Source of the DNA: Rutidosis leptorrhynchoides
Lineage: Eukaryota; Streptophyta; Magnoliopsida; Asterales; Asteraceae
Length of the DNA stretch: 64,000 bases
Direction of reading: 5' to 3'
Assembly (NCBI RefSeq): GCF_046630445.1
Contig: NC_092333.1
Coordinates: 717,580,001 to 717,644,000, forward strand
Shown here piece after piece: positions 23,479 to 36,254 of the stretch (position 1 is the first letter of the stretch; each line of letters opens with the position of its first letter). The notes beneath the pieces were generated by a model. That model did no database searches. It was given only the letters and a program-made list of their open reading frames with translations, and had not been told where the DNA came from. Made by a program: the position numbers and the translations under genes.

Positions 23479-26400
23479 TGTAGTGACCCGAACTTTTCCA
23501 TGTTTATATATATTAATTGAGATTGATATTTACATGATTAAATGTTTCCAACATGTTAAGCAATCAAACTTGTTAAGACTTGATTAATTGAAATATGTTT
23601 CATATAGACAATTGACCACCCAAGTTGACCGGTGATTCACGAACGTTAAAACTTGTAAAAACGACATGACGATATATATATGGATATACATATGGTTAAC
23701 ATGAGATTATGATAAGTAAGTATCTCCATAAGTATATTAACAATGAGTTATATACATATAAACAAGACTACTAACTTAAGAATTCCGAAACGAGACATTT
23801 ATGTAACGATTATCGTTGTAACGACATTTAAATGTATATATATCATATTAAGATATATTAATATATCATAATATCATGATAATATAATAATTTAACATCT
23901 CATTTGATATAATAAACAATGAGTTAACAACATTAATTGAGATCGTTAACTTAAACGTTTCAAAACAACACTTACATGTAACGACTAACGATGACTTAAC
24001 GACTCAGTTAAAATGTATATACATGTAGTGTATTTAGATGTATTAAAATACTTTTGGAAGACTTCAAGACATATATCAAAACACTCATACTTAACAAAAA
24101 TGGTTACAGTTACTTTCCCATTCTTTTCTTTCATCAAGAATTCTAGTCGTATTCTTACCCGTATTATACACAGCTTCAAAACGTACTTACTATGGGTATA
24201 TACCAATAGGAACTAGCATGGGATTCCACTCTTGATTATGTCATGTATGACTAATCAATTTTAACTTCTACCATGAGCTAGTTAACTAACTAGAACTCCT
24301 TTTAACCCCACTCACCACTCACCAATTACCACCCATCATTCACTCCATTTCACTTCCAATTCTCTTTCTAATTCTCTCTCAACACACACACACACTATTA
24401 TGAATGTATTTTTCCAGTAGTTAGTCATCATCTTCATCAAAAATCACTTCAAGAATCAAGCTATAATCATCATAGGAAGAACACTTCAAGAACACTTCAA
24501 AAATCCCTTCAAGTTTACTAATTTACTTCCAAGCTTTCTAATCCATTCCAAGTAATCATCTAAGATCAAGAAACCTTTGTTATATATAGTAGGTTATCTT
24601 TCTTATTCAAGGTAATATTCATATTCAAACTTTGATTCAATTTCTATAACTATAAACTATCTTAATTCGAGTAAAAATCTTACTTGAACTTGTTTTTGTG
24701 TCATGATCCTACTTCAAGAACTTTCAAGCCATCCAAGATCCTTTGAAGCTAGATCATTTCTTGTCACTTCCAGTAGGTTTACCTACTAAACTTGAGGTAG
24801 TAATGATGTTCATAACATCATTCGATTCATATATATAAAACTATCTTATTCGAAGGTTTAAACTCGTAATCACTAGAACATAGTTTAGTTAATTCTAAAC
24901 TTGTTCGCAAACAAAAGTTAATCCTTCTAACTTGACTTTTAAAATTAACTAAACACATGTTCTATATCTATATGATATGCTAACTTAATGATTTAAAACC
25001 TGGAAACACGAAAAACACCGTAAAACCGGATTTACGCCGTCGTAGTAACACCGCGGGCTGTTTTGGGTTAGTTAATTAAAAACTATGATAAACTTTGATT
25101 TAAAAGTTGTTATTCTGAGAAAATTATTTTTATTATGAACATGAAACTATATCCAAAAATTATGATTAAACTCAAAGTGGAAGTATGTTTTCTAAAATGG
25201 TCATCTAGACGTCGTTCTTTCGACTGAAATGACTACCTTTACAAAAACTACTTATAACTTATTTTTTCGACTATAAACCTATACTTTTTCTGTTTAGATT
25301 CATAAAATAGAGTTCAATATGAAACCATAGCAATTTGATTCACTCAAAACGGATTTAAAATGAAGAAGTTATGGGTAAAACAAGATTGGATAATTTTTCT
25401 CATTTTAGCTACGTGAAAATTGGTAACAAATCTATTCCAACCATAACTTAATCAACTAGTATTGTATATTATGTAATCTTGAGATACCATAGACACGTAT
25501 ACAATGTTTCGACCTATCATGTCGACACATCTATATATATTTCGAAACAACCATAGACACTCTATATGTGAATGTTGGAGTTAGCTATACAGGGTTGAGG
25601 TTGATTCCAAAATATGTATAGTTTGAGTTGTGATCAATACTGAGATACGTATACACTGGGTCGTGGATTGATTCAAGATAATAATTATCGATTTGTTTCT
25701 GTATATCTAACTGTGGACAACTAGTTGTAGGTTACTAACGAGGACAGCTGACTTAATAAACTTAAAACATCAAAATATATTAAAAGTGTTGTAAATATAT
25801 TTTGAACATACTTTGATATATATGTATATATTGTTATAGGTTCGTGAATCAATCCAGTGGCCAAGTCTTACTTTCCGACGAAGTAAAAATCTGTGAAAGT
25901 GAGTTATAGTCCCACTTTTAAAATCTAATATTTTTGGGATGAGAATACATGCAGGTTTTATAAATGGTTTACAAAATAGACACAAGTACGTGAAACTACA
26001 TTCTATGGTTGAATTATCGAAATCGAATATGCCCCTTTTTATTAAGTCTGGTAATCTAAGAATTAGGGAACAGACACCCTAATTGACGCGAATCCTAAAG
26101 ATAGATCTATTGGGCCTAACAAACCCCATCCAAAGTACCGGATGCTTTAGTACTTCAAAATTTATATCATATCCGAAGGGTGTCCCGGAATGATGGAGAT
26201 ATTCTTATATATGCATCTTGTTAATGTCGGTTACCAGGTGTTCACCATATGAATGATTTTTATCTCTATGTATGGGATGTGTATTGAAATATGAAATCTT
26301 GTGGTCTATTATTATGATTTGATATATATAGGTTAAACCTATAACTCACCAACATTTTTGTTGACGTTTTAAGAATGTTTATTCTCAGGTGATTATTAAG

Positions 26401-26732
26401 AGCTTCCGCTGTCACATACTTAAATAAGGACGAGATTTGGAGTCCATGCTTGTATGATATTGTGTAAAAACTGCATTCAAGAAACTTATTTTGTTGTAAC
26501 ATATTTGTATTGTAAACCATTATGTAATGGTCGTGTGTAAACAGGATATTTTAGATTATCATTATTTGATAATCTACGTAAAGCTTTTTAAACCTTCATT
26601 TATAAAATAAAGGTTATGGTTTGTTTTAAAAATGAATGCAGTCTTTGAAAAACGTCTCATGTAGAGGTCAAAACCTCGCAACGAAATCAATTAAAATGGA
26701 ACGTTTTTAATCAATAAGAACGGGACATTTCA
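23479..26732 (+). repeat. Chromovirus 3' LTR (3254 bp)
   Basis: Near-identical to the 5' LTR at 13638-16888, ending GGGACATTTCA and followed by the target duplication ACAGT (26733-26737). The high similarity supports a recent insertion. Confidence 0.96.
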
Positions 26733-26737
26733 ACAGT

Positions 26738-27024
26738 TGTCACCTCGGGTACAGGAATTGCAGTCGAAAAGACAGTTTGGTGACTGCACGCATACATTGC
26801 ATTTAATGCTAATACAGTATCCGGTTACGCATATATATATTTAAATAACCTCACAATATGCCCGGTTACATTTGAAATCCAACTAGGATTTTTTAGCAAC
26901 ATCATTAAGCATGCTAATTTGGATTAAAGGTGTTGTTGTGGTTCATTAAGTGTACATTTTTCTTACTAGTTCGACGTCATACACTAATTTTCATTGTATA
27001 TACCATCGAACTGGGGGGACTTAA
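26738..27024 (+). other. Interior tail of the first Tat copy, with polypurine tract
   Basis: Continues the first Tat copy after the chromovirus insertion and matches 35966-36254. CTGGGGGGAC (27011-27020) just before the LTR is the polypurine tract; the same string precedes the third LTR (36241-36250). Confidence 0.85.
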
Positions 27025-27643
27025 TGATACGCATATCCGCAGGACAATGCGGATGCGCATACAAAGCCCTAAACCGCACACAAAATTGTCATGTCAAAGA
27101 TATGGCACGGGTATAGCCGCAGCCTATGCACCTATACCATCTGATGCGAGTTTTGTATACTTGCATAAGGGTCCAGTACATTCTAGAAGAATGTACGGTA
27201 TAATCAATTCGGATTCTTTTCCTTAAATAATGAAAGTTAGTTGGGATAAGATTGCATTTGATTAGGGAAGAGATTCTACCAAATCCCTAATTCATGAGCC
27301 TATAAATACATAGCTCATAAACCCTAATACAGATATATATTCATTCGCATACTCATACGTAAACCACAGCATACAAATCTCCATCGTACGAATAAAGATT
27401 TTTACGATCTTAAAGACTTTCAAGTTTGTCTCGAACTGTAAAACCTTCATGTCTTCGGGCAACTCAACCTCGTATGCTAGGTTGTTGGTGGACTCTCAAA
27501 TCGGCAACCCTGTCAGAATCGAAACGATGCCGATGTGGGTTATCCACCACTACGCGTCGGAGGTTCGAATATTGTTAGTCCTTAAACCCCTTTATGCACT
27601 CAAGCGTAGGTTCACCTTGACCTCGTGAAAATATGCTTGATCA
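27025..27643 (+). repeat. Tat LTR copy 2 (middle, 619 bp)
   Basis: Starts TGATACGCAT and ends TTGATCA, so the ends form a TGAT/ATCA inverted pair. It serves as 3' LTR of the truncated copy and as 5' LTR of the complete copy. A TATA-like TATAAATACATAG lies at about 27300. Confidence 0.93.
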
Positions 27644-27662
27644 TTTGGCGCCATCCGTGGGA
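27644..27662 (+). other. Tat primer-binding site
   Basis: TTTGGCGCCATCCGTGGGA follows the LTR directly. TTGGCGCC.TC.GTGGGA is the form typical of plant Tat-lineage elements. Confidence 0.75.
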
Positions 27663-27787
27663 CCTGTTATATGAAACAAAGACGATTGGAATTTATGTTG
27701 TATATGATTTATTTTACGTATCTTTTTTCCATAAAATTTTTTTGTTTAACTAATCGGTCACTTTCAGGTTTTTAATTGTTAGCAAGA

Positions 27788-30156
27788 ATGGGTGGAGGAA
27801 GTAAGAGTGCAAAGAACCAAGGGCGATCGGACTCTCCAGTAAGTCCAGGGTTTCAAACACCTACGGCGACTGTTATGAACACCCCGTCGACGCCACCAGC
27901 ACCAACCAAGGGCACATCAAAGCCTCCATCGACACCAAGTATTGAAACAGGGCCGGTTACATCAAAAACTGTCCTGAATGAATCATCTAAGGGATGGTGG
28001 CACACTCCTGATGGAAGTTTACTGGAAACAGGAACTAGCTTTAAACCATTCGAGGATCTGTCACCAAAAATTCTGAGCTTCAGTTCTCCAAGCGAAACGG
28101 TTCCACCAGGCTTTAAAGTTAAAACTACCTGTGTGGGTACAATACCAATTATCACCTCGGTTGAACCCGAAACACCGATTGAAAGGGTCACTACCGAGAA
28201 AGCTCAGGAAAGAATCAGGAAGATGGGTCTGAGAAATCCAGATGGTTCATACATCATGCTGACACCACAACAAGGGTCAACGGCGTGTGCGTCTTCACAA
28301 CCAGTCCATACTAGTGCGAGCAATCAATATAATGGGGTGCACTATGCCGCAGCCCAGTCAAATAGCTTCATATCTCAATTACAGCAAGTCGCGCCACCAC
28401 ACTTGGCACCCGCTTTCAATGAGCCAATGCGGGTACAAGAATTTATGAGCAATTAGTTCGCGGTGATGCAAGGGTAAAAAGCTAAGCAAAGCCTTGAGTT
28501 AGCTCCCACAACAGAAAAGTTTGTGCCACGCATCGCCAATCATCCCTTCACAGTCGCACCGGTGTTGCCTCTAACACTTGGAAGTTATGATGGGTTATCA
28601 GATCCGGATGACTTTTTACAAAAATTTGAAGGAACTGCAAGAACACACAGCTGGGGTGATGCAGTAGCATGCCATATGCTACCAATAGTGCTGCAAGGAG
28701 TAGCAAGGGAATGGTTAAATAATTTGCCAGCCCAAAGCATTACAGGTTTTGCGGATTTGCGCTCAAGATTTTTATTAAAATTTCACAATTTGCGCGCACG
28801 CAAAAGAACACATGTCGAATGTCACGACATTAAGCAGAAATCAAAAGAGAGCTTGGGAGAAATAATAGACAGATATACCAAGGAGGTGGCTAAAATACAA
28901 GACTTTCCAGAAATCCAGAAGGTATCAGGTTTTATACATTGTATAGATACCGACAGACACCTGTCTTTATGGCAACGGTTACGGAGAAGAGTGCCAGAAA
29001 CCTTCGCGAAAGCCGTAAAAGAAACGCATGATTACATGCGGGCACAAGAAGATATAAAGCAGAATCGCGGAAGTACCTCTTCAAATATGGACATCGAAGA
29101 TGATTATTATCGAGTGCAGGGAAGAGGGTCAGAGTCTGGCAAATGTTATGGTGGTAATGGCCAACCTAGGAGTGGTAACTATCATAATGAAAAGTATCTC
29201 AAATTCAACAACAATAAAGGGGGAGGAAGTCAGAGGTTCAAAAGCAGCCACACTGAAAATGTTGCGTTAATAAAAGACCTCACAAAACACCAAAAGATAT
29301 TTTGGCTACAGAGGCAGTGTGCAAAAGCTTCGACCCCCCAGTACCTTTGTCAAAGTATGGAAACAGATACAAAAGCAAATTTTGTGATTTTCACGATGAT
29401 TACGGTCATGAGACCAATGAATGTTGGCACTTAATCGAAAGGGTAGTTGCTGAACTCAAAAGAGGAAGATTGCAACACTTGAAGAAAAGTGCAAGAGCAC
29501 AAGTCGATAAGCCAAATGGAGAAAAAGAATATCTGTGGCAAAAGAAGAATGAGGGAAAGGAAACGGATAAAACCATAAACATGGTAACCAGCGGATGGAC
29601 AAATCAGAGGCGCAAGTTAGAGGTATCTGAGGAATGGGAAAACACTCCCATCATATTCCCGGCCATAGCACAGGAACCCTCGGATGCGCCCATCACAATT
29701 AAAGGGCGTGTCAAAAGCTGCGGGTACATCATCAAGCGATTGCATGTAGACACCGGTTGCGGTGTTGATATAATGTACGAGCACTGTTTTCGCTTGCTGT
29801 CAGGGGATGTGCGAGCCAAGCTAGTAGCTCCTAACACTGCGTTATCAGGATTTTCTGGGGAGTCCGCATGGCCAATCGGGATCATCGAATTAAAGCTGGA
29901 GCTGGTGGATGATGATAATAAGGAGTTAGTGAGAAGCACGATTGTAGAATTTGCCGTCGTAAGGTTTTACTCAAAATACAACGCGCTTTTAGGGCGCACG
30001 ACTTTGCAAAAATTGGCAGCCATCCCTTCCACGATACACGGCCTTATCAAGTTCCCAACACTTTTAGGAATTGCAACAATAAGGTCAGAAAAGCAAGATG
30101 CAAGCATAGCGGCCGTAGAACAAGCAGAACAACAGCCGAGTGAGGTAGAGCAAATT
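27788..30156 (+). pseudogene. Tat gag and aspartic protease (stops and one frameshift)
   Basis: The reading frame starts at 27788 (MGGGSKSAKNQ), with a Pro/Thr/Ser-rich N-terminus. In-frame stops at 28454 and 28475 precede the retrotransposon gag domain (about 28523-29060; WGDAVACHMLP and REWLNNLP). A frameshift near 29270-29330 moves the frame. In the new frame come the Cys/His element CDFHDDYGHETNEC (about 29380) and the protease VDTGCGVDIMY (about 29745). Stops TGA at 30157 and 30163 separate it from RT. Because of the stops and the shift this copy cannot make Gag. Confidence 0.85.
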
Positions 30157-30165
30157 TGAAGCTGA

Positions 30166-31372
30166 ATGATAATCGCAAACCCGCGACATCCAGAACAGAA
30201 AATTAAAATTGGCGGAGGATTATCTGATGAGACAAAGTTTAAGCTTCGTAATATATTAGCTTCTAATACGGACGTCTTCGCATGGAAAGAAGCGGACATG
30301 ACGGGCTTACCAAGGGAAATTGCTGAGCACAAGCTTAACGCAAATCCTAGTCTGACGCCAGTGCGACAAAAGAAACGCGGCATGTCTCCTGAAAGAAGCG
30401 AATGGTTGAAGGCAGAAGTCGATAAGTTGGTCAAAGCAAACATCTTGCGAGAAGTAAGGTACCAAACGTGGGTAGCAAACCCAGTGCTGGTAAAAAAGCC
30501 CGATGGGTCTTGGCGCATGTGTGTTGACTTCACGGATATCAATAAAGCTTGCCCCAAGGACAATTATCCTCTACCAGAAATAGACTGGAAAGTTGAATCA
30601 TTAGCTGGTTTTTGATACAAATTTTTTTGGATGCGTACAAAGGATACCATCAAATACAAATGGCAGCGGACGATGAGGATAAGACTGCTTTCCACACAAG
30701 CCAGGGCATATACTGCTATACCAAGATGCCATTTGGTTTAAAAAATGCTGGAGCAACATACCAACGGGTAATTGACGAAGCTTTCAAAGGTCAGATTGGG
30801 AGAAATTTGAAAGCATACGTTGACGACCTAGTTATAAAAAGCACAACAGAACAAAGTCTTTTGGAAGACATATTAGAAAGGTTCGTGTCGTTAAGAAAGA
30901 TTAATATGAAACTCAACCCGTCGAAGTGCAGTTTTGGAGGAGAAGAAGGAAAGTTTCTTGGTCATATAATAACTGAGCGCGGGATACGTGCAAACCCAAA
31001 GAAAATAGAGGCAATCGAGAATATGCCGTCACCAAGAAATAAAAAAGAAGTACAAAGTTTAACGGGTAAGTTGGCAGTATTAACGAGGTTCTTATCAAAA
31101 TTCGCAGAGCGATCACTCCCCTTTTTCGGGACATTGAAGAATTGCTTAAAAAAATGGATTTCAATTGGACGGAGGAAGCAGAAGTGGCATTTCAAGAAAT
31201 GAAAAAGTTGCTGAAAGAGCTGCCAACAATGACTGCGCCGATTGCGGGAGAAACGTTGATACTATACTTAGCAGCATCGAAGGAAGCAATAAGTTCAGTA
31301 TTAATAGCAGACAGAGGACAGGTGCACACTATAAAATTAAAAATAGCTAATTTTCAATCAATAGGCATTTAA
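30166..31372 (+). pseudogene. Tat reverse transcriptase (broken)
   Basis: RT in pieces: 30166-30615 (VRQKKRGMSPER, WRMCVDFTDINKACPKD), then after a stop and a 1-nt shift near 30612 comes 30615-31140 (DAYKGYHQIQM, MPFGLKNAGATYQR, and catalytic YVDD at about 30817). A second frameshift near 31140 leads into FNWTEEAEVAFQ and the start of RNase H (ADRGQV at about 31310). The sequence then enters a 78-nt insert (31322-31399) that contains a stop at about 31370. The preserved YVDD and fingers motifs make the RT call firm; the copy is inactive. Confidence 0.88.
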
Positions 31373-31399
31373 AGTTATATAATTATTCTGTGCGAACAG
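31322..31399 (+). other. 78-nt GT...AG intron-like insert in Tat pol
   Basis: An AT-rich segment starting GTGCACAC and ending GCGAACAG interrupts the conserved RNase H stretch between RGQ and VQMPVYF. The flanks read GGACAG and GTACAAATG. It is a multiple of three but contains a stop, and its removal would make the protein continuous. It may be a real small intron or a chance insertion. Confidence 0.5.
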
Positions 31400-33466
31400 G
31401 TACAAATGCCTGTATATTTTGTTAGCAAAGCTTTGACAGGAAGCGAATTAAACTATCCTGCAATCGAAAAACTGGTTTATGCACTCGTGCATATGGCTAG
31501 ACGCTTGCGAAGGTATTTCCAAGCGCACCCAATAAGGGTCCTAACAGATCAGCCGATAAAGCAGGTGCTATATAAACTAGAAAATTCTGGTCGCATGGCC
31601 AAATGGGCTATTGAATTGGGAGAGCATGAAATAAGCTTTTCACCACGAAGTGCGGTAAAAAGGCAAGTCCTAGCAGATTATCTGGTTGAAACAGCCGGAG
31701 ATATCGAAGTCTCGCATGAATCAAAAGAAATACCACCTCCACCCGAACGGCTGTGGGAAATGCACACAGACGGGGCTTGTGGCCCAGAAGGCGCAGGGGC
31801 AGGAATAGTCCTAAAAAGTCCAGAAGGAGAGGAATATACCTTCGCATTGCAATTCAGCTTCCCTGTCACAAATAATGAAGCTGAATATGAAGCATTTTTA
31901 TCTGGGATGCGGGTAGCAAAATATTTGGAGATTAAAGAACTGTCAGTATATGTTGATTCGCAGTTAGTTGCAAACCAATTTAACGGAATATTCGAAGCAC
32001 ACGATGAATCAATGCAAAAATACTTAAAGCATGTGCGAGAGCTAGCAGTTGACTTCGATTTATTACAGATAACTCATGTTTCGAGGACGCTGAATAAAAA
32101 GGCGGATGCGCTAAGTAAGTTAGCCGCATTAACATTCAGTCATTTTAAGAAAGAAATTTGGGTTGAGGAAGTTAAAGTAAAATCTATTGAAGAAGACAGT
32201 GTTTCGGCTGCAGTTGAAGAAGTGGAGCAGAGTTGGATGACACCAATAATAGAATTTCTAACCAAAGGTACATTGCCGATAGATTCAAGTAAAGCAAGAA
32301 AGATTAAGATGAAAGCACCAATGTATCTGTTAAACAAGGGAATTCTATATAGAAAGTCTTTTCTGGGACCTCATTTGCGGTGCCTTAATCCAACTCAAGC
32401 GGAGTCAATCATACGGGAAGTACACGAGGGAATGTGCACTCTGCATTCGGGACACAAAACAGTTGCGTCCAAAATAATGCGGCTTGGATATTACTGGCCG
32501 TCAATGTACAGAGATGCCGCAGAGGTAATACTCAAGTGTCAATCGTGTCAACTTCATGCACCAGTAAGCAAGGCTCCGCGACAACCTATGATACCGGTCG
32601 CGTCTCCATGGCTGTTCTGCAAATGGGCAATCGACATAGTAGGGTTATTCCCCGCAGGATCAGGGGGTGTAAAATTTCTGGTAGTGGCCATTGATTATTT
32701 CATGAAATAGGTAGAGGCCAAACCACTGAAAACAATTTCGGGCAAGCAAATTCGAAATTTTGTGTGGGAAAACATCGTCTGTCGATTTGGAATACCAAAT
32801 GAAATAGTAAGCGACAATGGTACACAGTTCAAAGGTAATCCATTTAGTGATTGGTGCCAAGAATTGAATATAAAACAAACATTTACATCAGTCGCACACC
32901 CTCAGGCGAATGCTCAGTGTGAGATTACGAATCGGGATATCGTTTTAAGAATCAAAGCAAGGCTGGGATTGTGTCGAAGGGGTTGGATAGATGAACTGCC
33001 TAACGTTTTGTGGGCACACCGCACAACTCTAAAGGGCGCAACTAATGAAACACCTTTTAGTTTGGTGTACGGGTCTGAGGCTGTAATACCCGCCGAAATA
33101 AATGTGCCAACAATGCGCATAGCTTCCTTCGATGAAAGTAGCAATAGCGAAGAACTGCGTGAAAACCTAAACTTAGTTGAAGAACGCAGAGAAATGGTGG
33201 CTATAAAAGAAGCAATCAACAAGCAAAGAATCGCAAGCTACTATAATAAGCGCGTACAACCATTATCTTTCCAATTGGATGACTTGGTGTGGCAAAAAAA
33301 TGAAGCAAGCAGAGCAGAGGACACGGGTAAACTTGGACCTAAATGGGAAGGACCATACAAAGTTATTGGCGTAAGCGATACAGGGGCGTATCGGCTAGCA
33401 AGTTTAGATGGAAAAGCAATAAAACGCACCTGGCATGCGCAAACACTGAAACGGTGCTACATATGA
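31400..33466 (+). pseudogene. Tat RNase H, second (archaeal-type) RNase H and integrase; one stop
   Basis: One frame with a single TAG at 32708-32710, where related elements have Trp (FTKWVEAK context). First comes the end of the ordinary RNase H (PVYFVSKAL, LTDQPIKQVL). Next is a second RNase H with HTDGACGPEGAGAGIVL (about 31760), NNEAEYEA (about 31872) and YVDSQLV (about 31950); this dual RNase H marks the Tat lineage. The integrase follows with zinc finger H..H..C..C ending KCQSCQLH (about 32535), then WAIDIVG (about 32628), SDNGTQF (about 32812), HPQANAQCE (about 32900) and a C-terminal domain to 33466. The catalytic D, D and E are visible. Only the Trp-to-stop change separates this part from an open frame. 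Confidence 0.9.
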
Positions 33467-34495
33467 AAAAACTGCAGATGGATTGATCACCCCAAATAAC
33501 TGTTTTAAGTTTTTAGTATGAAAAGTTTTTATTTTACATTGTAAACATGACAGCTAAGTGTTGCTCAAGTGATATGTTTGAAATAAATTGAATTATGCAA
33601 TTTAAGCCAATAACTTGTGCATTTTTACATTTGTTGATTGCATGCCCCTTAAGCTGCACAGGGACACACTCCGAGTCTCAAGTGGCATAGTTTAGTTTGG
33701 TTACAAATACTATTTTTAATGGTGACAGTAGTAAAATATTGGTTTGTTTCAAACGCTTGTACACCGCGCAAGACGGAGACTTGCACAGTCTAGACTATAA
33801 AACACAAGTTTGGTTACTTGTTTAAATAACCCGGACATTGGCGTGGCCGGAAGACTCTTGTGTATAGACATTGGTTTGTCTATAGTACGGGTAATTTGCA
33901 TTGGATTGTATACGCGTACATACTTATAAAAAATTTTATAAAAGTCTTGAGTATAAACTTATAAGCATTGGTTTGCTTACTTTTGCGTACAACATTAGAT
34001 TGTTAGCGCAAGAATAAAAAGATCATAAAACGATTGAATGGTCGCTCCCGTCATGAAGTCATGGAATTTATTCTACATAAGAGTTATTGAATGCATAATA
34101 TTGTAACAAATCAATATAACTGCCATAGTGATTTCGTAAAAACACAATAAATGCGCCTTAACCAAAAAGGTTGTCAAAATTATATTCAATCAAAGGCTAA
34201 CATATTACAGTTGGAGAATATAAAGTCAACCGCTTAGCATAAAAGCGGGACATATACAAAAATTTGACCTAATATATGCCAATATAAGCTAATATAAAAA
34301 TAAAAAAGGGGGTGGCATTGGCTGGAACGTTTGCCCTACACTAAGGAGAGTATGCTACCCTCGCCCGCAGCGATCAGACGCATACTCCGCTGTCAACAGA
34401 AAAGAAAAATATAATATAGGGATGCGAAACCTCCAAGACTGCAAGACCCATCCCTCATTGGCAAAAATAAGCCACCCATGGATGGCTTAACAAAC
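33467..34495. other. Tat 3' untranslated interior
   Basis: About 1 kb between integrase and the antisense ORF. It is AT-rich, with no supported ORF on either strand. Confidence 0.6.
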
Positions 34496-35620
34496 TCAAT
34501 TGAGTTTGTCAGTAATTATCTCATGCGCGGAGATGGTAGGATCGTTAATGAGAAATTGAAGACGGGGGATAGAGATATGTTGAAGTTGGGAACAAGCTTC
34601 CTCACATTTTTCCTTGGCTCTATTAACGAGTAACTCAGCAATATTGGGGGGAATCACGGGGGGCACATACAGTTCTTGGCGAATAACATTCTAGAACAGG
34701 GTTCGCTCATACGCACATGCAGCAACCATGGTTGTACCAAATTGCTGCTCGACGGCTTTGCAGTCGAGAGCATGCTGGACAAGGTTCGGTAAACCCTTGC
34801 GGAGAATGTCATACTCCGCCTTTACAATGCCATGTTTCGCGCCCCATGACTCCTGTGACGCAATCCAGTCACTAAAGCTTTCGTTTAAAAAGATGACATG
34901 GTTCTCTGACTCTTTAAGCTTTGCAGACAACGATGTAATCTCCGACTCCATAAACCTTTTCTCAACAACATGCTGATCCTCCTCTTGTTGCCTTTTAAAC
35001 ATCATAACATTGATTCGCTCTTCAGCTTGCTTGTGCGCGGTTACTGCAACCGCAAGCTGAGCAGTGAGTTTGGAATTTTCCTGCTGCAAAGAAGTCTCTG
35101 TGGATGACGCCTATGGTGGATGAGCAAGCGCAGTAGATTTAAGCTGCAAACGGTTAAGGTCCTTGGCAAAGTTGAACAATGTAGATTGTGTGTCCATATA
35201 CAGTTCCTCGGTAGGAGAAAGTGTAGAAAGCTTCTGAATCAATTGCTGGGGAGCACATGATTGTAGGAAAGAAAACTGTTGGGAAAATGCTGGTAGAGAA
35301 ACCTTCAGGAGTTCATCGATATTTGGAATCAGTAGAGACAAATCTTCTGGGTTTGGGCACACGCGCTTTGAAGGATGAACTGCACCGCTTGGACCTGCAA
35401 AAGCAATAAACATGGTGTATAAATATCTTAACATAAAAATTCAACTAAAAGGTCGTCGGATGAAATTCATACCTTCGTCGTGTAACCTTTTTTGGCTACC
35501 TCACCCTCTTGAACCGGGAGTCTGGTACAATGAAGGTAGTAAATCAGAACGACTAGCTGGTGAACTTGACTGGTTACCAGAATCGATGGCCAGATTCGGT
35601 GTGTAAGATTCCAACTTCAT
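34496..35620 (-). pseudogene. Antisense coiled-coil ORF of the Tat element (2 coding exons, 3 stops)
   Basis: On the strand opposite to gag-pol, a start codon at 35620-35618 lies directly after TTTGCAG. Putative exon 2 (35620-35473, 148 nt) ends at a donor CGACGAAG|GTATG. A 78-nt intron (35472-35395) ends TTTTGCAG, and exon 3 runs from 35394 to TGA at 34498-34496. The coding length of 1047 nt is a multiple of three. In-frame stops break it: TGA in exon 2, TAG near 35113 and TAG at 34693-34691. In the other Tat copy the first two are sense codons. The later part is Glu/Lys/Gln-rich with a probable coiled coil (about 34900-35090); no named domain is recognised. Extra antisense ORFs between pol and the 3' LTR are known for Tat elements (often called aORFs). 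A host origin is possible but unproven. Confidence 0.7.
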
Positions 35621-35712
35621 CTGCAAAGACAATAATCAAAACAACAAATTAGTGAAAAATAAATTTTGTAGCTAGGGTTACATCATGCAGAGCGTAAGAG
35701 TATGAGATATAC

Positions 35713-35815
35713 CTTTTTTGAGTTTTTGGCAGCGAATATGAAAAAGGAAGACTGATTTAAAAAAAAGGAAAAGGATTGTGAGATACGAAAAAGCCAAAGG
35801 CTATTTATAGAGAAA
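35713..35815 (-). promoter_or_regulatory. Antisense TATA box, first non-coding exon and donor of the aORF
   Basis: On the minus strand CTCTATAAATAGCC (TATA core at 35809-35802) is followed by about 90 nt ending in a donor-like AAAAAAG|GTATAT (35713/35712). A 92-nt intron (35712-35621) ends TTTGCAG directly before the ATG. The layout of TATA, leader exon, intron and ATG is that of an ordinary plant gene promoter. The same layout is present in the first Tat copy (TATA at 13471-13480). Confidence 0.6.
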
Positions 35816-36240
35816 ATATGGGAGTCAAAAGGTAACGCGGGTATAATGATAGCCGTACACGTGTATCAATCTCAAGTTAAGTACCTTGTTAAGAGTTCCG
35901 GTGCACGTTAGCATTAACAGGCCGTTGCATAATTACAATCATTACCTTTTCAGTAAACAGTGACAGTTGTCACCTCGGGTGCAGGAATCGCAGCCGAAAA
36001 GACAGTTTGGTGACTACACGCATACATTGCATTTAATGCTAATACAGTATCCGGTTACGCATATATATATTTAAATAACCTCACATCTGTCCGGTTACAT
36101 TTGAAATCCAACTAGGATTTTTTTAGCAACATCATTAAGCATGCTAATTTGGATTAAAGCTGTTGTTGTGGTTCATTAAGTGTACATTTTTCTTACTAGT
36201 TCGACGTCATACACTAATTTTCATTGTATATAACATCGAA

Positions 36241-36250
36241 CTGGGGGGAC
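36241..36250 (+). other. Tat polypurine tract
   Basis: CTGGGGGGAC just upstream of the third LTR, identical to 27011-27020. Confidence 0.75.
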
Positions 36251-36254
36251 TTAA

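Larger units (their letters stand above)
13638..26732 (+). mobile_element. Ty3/Gypsy Tekay-type chromovirus carrying extra ORFs (complete, young)
   Basis: Full-length element of about 13.1 kb with 3.25-kb LTRs beginning TGTAGTGACC and ending GGGACATTTCA. The 5-bp target duplication ACAGT lies at 13633-13637 and 26733-26737. The homologous empty site is visible near 35961 in the second Tat copy (ACAGTTGTCACC), which confirms the borders. Order: LTR, primer-binding site, acidic ORF (17098), F-box ORF (17850), gag-pol with C-terminal chromodomain (18875), LTR. The Tekay/Del assignment rests on the single gag-pol frame and the GPY/F plus chromodomain end. It is the youngest layer of the nest. Confidence 0.96.
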
